From positions 496,001 through 560,000 of the forward strand of contig JABTTW010000001.1 in the NCBI GenBank assembly GCA_015075745.1: 64,000 nucleotides of DNA, given 5' to 3'. Source of the stretch: Planctomycetia bacterium (GTDB lineage: Bacteria > Planctomycetota > Phycisphaerae > UBA1845 > UTPLA1). The notes beneath the pieces were generated by a model. The model saw nothing but the letters and a program-made list of their open reading frames with translations. It was not told the DNA's origin and did no database searches. The translations under genes and the position numbers were made by a program. Below are positions 63,959 to 64,000 of this stretch, piece after piece. Position 1 is the first letter of the stretch. Every line of letters begins with the position of its first letter.

Positions 63959-64000
63959 ATGTCTCGACGTCGCATCGTCATTACGGGAATGGGGGTGGTT
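63959..64000 (+). CDS. fabF: Beta-ketoacyl-ACP synthase II, 5' fragment cut by window edge
   Basis: Only 14 codons are visible: MSRRRIVITGMGVV, a good match to the FabF N-terminus (RRVVITGMGxV). GAGGA lies about eight bases upstream. It is the expected gene after acpP in this operon type. Confidence 0.85.
   Translation, partial: MSRRRIVITGMGVV

Overview
The window looks like chromosome of a GC-rich, Gram-negative-type bacterium, most likely a planctomycete (Planctomycetota). Support comes from two PEP-CTERM proteins and an exosortase-type exopolysaccharide locus, from serial secreted or anchored sulfatase-fold, HEAT and beta-helix proteins, and from several families of short dispersed repeats that run through genes as well as spacers. 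No rRNA, tRNA, CRISPR array or prophage was recognised.

Layout. 1-9183: exopolysaccharide/exosortase-associated locus. On the minus strand lie a Wza-type export lipoprotein, a Wzz-type chain-length protein, a BY-kinase, a FemAB-like protein and a glycosyltransferase cut by the window edge; divergent from them is an ExeA-type ATPase with a huge coiled coil. 9341-12388: an HtrA-type protease with four PDZ domains, followed by a protease-fold protein that has lost catalytic residues. 12401-20112: MobA, a PEP-CTERM protein, a repeat-rich spacer, a homogentisate dioxygenase-like enzyme, a membrane protein, a VOC protein and an AraC regulator. 20225-25711: a beta-helix lipoprotein, an AhpD-like protein, a 47-bp tandem repeat array, UDP-GlcNAc 2-epimerase, a GT4 glycosyltransferase and ProC. 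25746-26857: a heme oxygenase and a small membrane protein behind a promoter with a perfect Fur-box-like palindrome. 27047-39437: secreted and hypothetical proteins, AroA, a NeuC-type epimerase, a GHMP kinase and a BFN/DUF151 protein.

39647-47021 holds valS, a REP-associated tyrosine transposase (RAYT), a thermonuclease-like protein, lysC and purM. valS carries two near-identical ~150-bp elements with long terminal inverted repeats, inserted in frame. The RAYT is bracketed by copies of a 19-bp REP-like sequence that also occurs elsewhere in the window. 47166-55054 has three tandem paralogues that join a sulfatase-fold domain to TPRs; all have Thr where sulfatases carry the formylglycine Cys/Ser. 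55562-57196 has a second PEP-CTERM gene with a strong terminator, then an empty spacer. 57197-64000 has uvrB and a classical fatty-acid synthesis operon, rpmF-plsX-fabH-fabD-fabG-acpP-fabF, with a clear promoter and a structured leader.

The most unusual features are the RAYT/REP system, the in-frame palindromic elements in valS, the structured leader of rpmF and the iron-box-like heme oxygenase promoter.
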